Source: a bacterium (GTDB lineage Bacteria > Actinomycetota > Thermoleophilia > Solirubrobacterales > 70-9). From it: a DNA stretch of 5,567 bases. Below the pieces are notes generated by a model. The model was not told where the DNA came from. It ran no database searches and saw nothing but the letters and a program-made list of their open reading frames with translations. Below, piece by piece: positions 5,436-5,567 of the stretch. Both the position numbers and the translations under genes were made by a program. The DNA lies in the NCBI GenBank assembly GCA_002919115.1, contig PKER01000287.1, positions 1-5,567 of the forward strand, read 5' to 3'. Within the stretch, counting starts at the first letter, position 1. Each line of letters begins with the position of its first letter.

Positions 5436-5441
5436 TAGCAT
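5436..5441 (+). promoter_or_regulatory. Candidate -10 element (TAGCAT) of the oxidoreductase gene, leaderless layout
   Basis: TAGCAT fits TAnnnT and is followed by exactly 7 nt (CCGCGCC) before GTG 5449. No Shine-Dalgarno is present, so transcription probably starts at the GTG itself. No TTGACA-like -35 at the usual distance. The pentamer ACCGT occurs twice, 10 bp apart (5417-5421, 5427-5431), upstream of this box. Confidence 0.45.
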
Positions 5442-5448
5442 CCGCGCC

Positions 5449-5567
5449 GTGCCAGAGCCCGCTCCCAGCGGCCCGATCGCGATCTACGGCGCCACCGGAT
5501 ACACCGGCCGGCTGATCGCCGCCGAGCTCGCGCGCGCGGGCGCCGAGGTCGTGCTCTCCGGCCGCAA
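5449..5567 (+). CDS. NAD(P)-binding oxidoreductase, saccharopine dehydrogenase-like, N-terminal part (runs off window)
   Basis: Only the first 39 codons are visible. After an eight-residue leader (MPEPAPSG) comes a Rossmann beta-alpha-beta start, PIAIYGATGYTGRLIAAELARAG (9-31). It has the glycine pattern GxxGxxG at G14, G17 and G20, then a second strand VVLSGR. The GATGYTG form is typical of saccharopine dehydrogenase-like proteins and trans-acting enoyl reductases (Mycobacterium Rv2449c-type), where it binds NADP(H). Other extended-Rossmann reductases such as NmrA-like proteins share it, so the exact family cannot be settled from this fragment. GTG 5449 is the start that puts the Rossmann strand at residue 9, and it is backed by the TAGCAT box. 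Confidence 0.75.
   Translation, partial: MPEPAPSGPIAIYGATGYTGRLIAAELARAGAEVVLSGR

Noticed and set aside
1..5567. CRISPR arrays, tRNA/rRNA genes, insertion-sequence ends or a multi-gene defence or biosynthetic system
   Set aside because: No regularly spaced repeats, no terminal inverted repeats or transposase-like frames, no cloverleaf-type sequence, and gene contents are unrelated housekeeping or single-function proteins.

Overview
The window is very GC-rich (G or C at almost every third codon position) with tightly packed, short-gapped genes, frequent GTG starts and several genes without a ribosome binding site. That fits an actinobacterial chromosome. The protein style would suit Thermoleophilia/Solirubrobacterales, but that lineage is an inference from composition and protein look, not a match. 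No mobile element, CRISPR array, tRNA or rRNA is visible; this looks like an ordinary chromosomal housekeeping region.

Layout. The left end carries the C-terminal half or so of an acetyl-CoA synthetase (plus strand, 2-1081). Facing it on the minus strand is a two-gene operon: a six-helix membrane protein of unknown function (2977-2105), then an alpha/beta hydrolase of the lysophospholipase/monoacylglycerol-lipase type (2087-1053). The hydrolase gene overlaps the end of acs by 29 bp. Divergent from the membrane protein is a PhnB-like VOC protein (3025-3432), which converges on a SnoaL/NTF2-like protein (3855-3445). The roughly 300 bp between the SnoaL gene and the next gene hold a decayed second copy of part of the VOC gene (3962-4091). 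A plus-strand pair follows: a double-ACT-domain, GcvR-like regulator (4153-4686) and peptide deformylase (4700-5215). A small minus-strand gene of unknown function (5409-5173) overlaps the deformylase 3' end by 43 bp. The right edge cuts the start of an NADP-binding, saccharopine-dehydrogenase-like oxidoreductase (5449 onward).

How the genes relate. The only clear transcription units are the membrane protein/hydrolase pair and the ACT/deformylase pair. The others look like independent genes packed head-to-head or tail-to-tail. No multi-gene defence, biosynthetic or signalling system is evident.

The two most notable observations are the VOC remnant and a repeated start-site architecture. In the latter, TAnnnT-like -10 hexamers end 6-9 nt before the start codon with no Shine-Dalgarno sequence, which points to leaderless transcripts for five genes.
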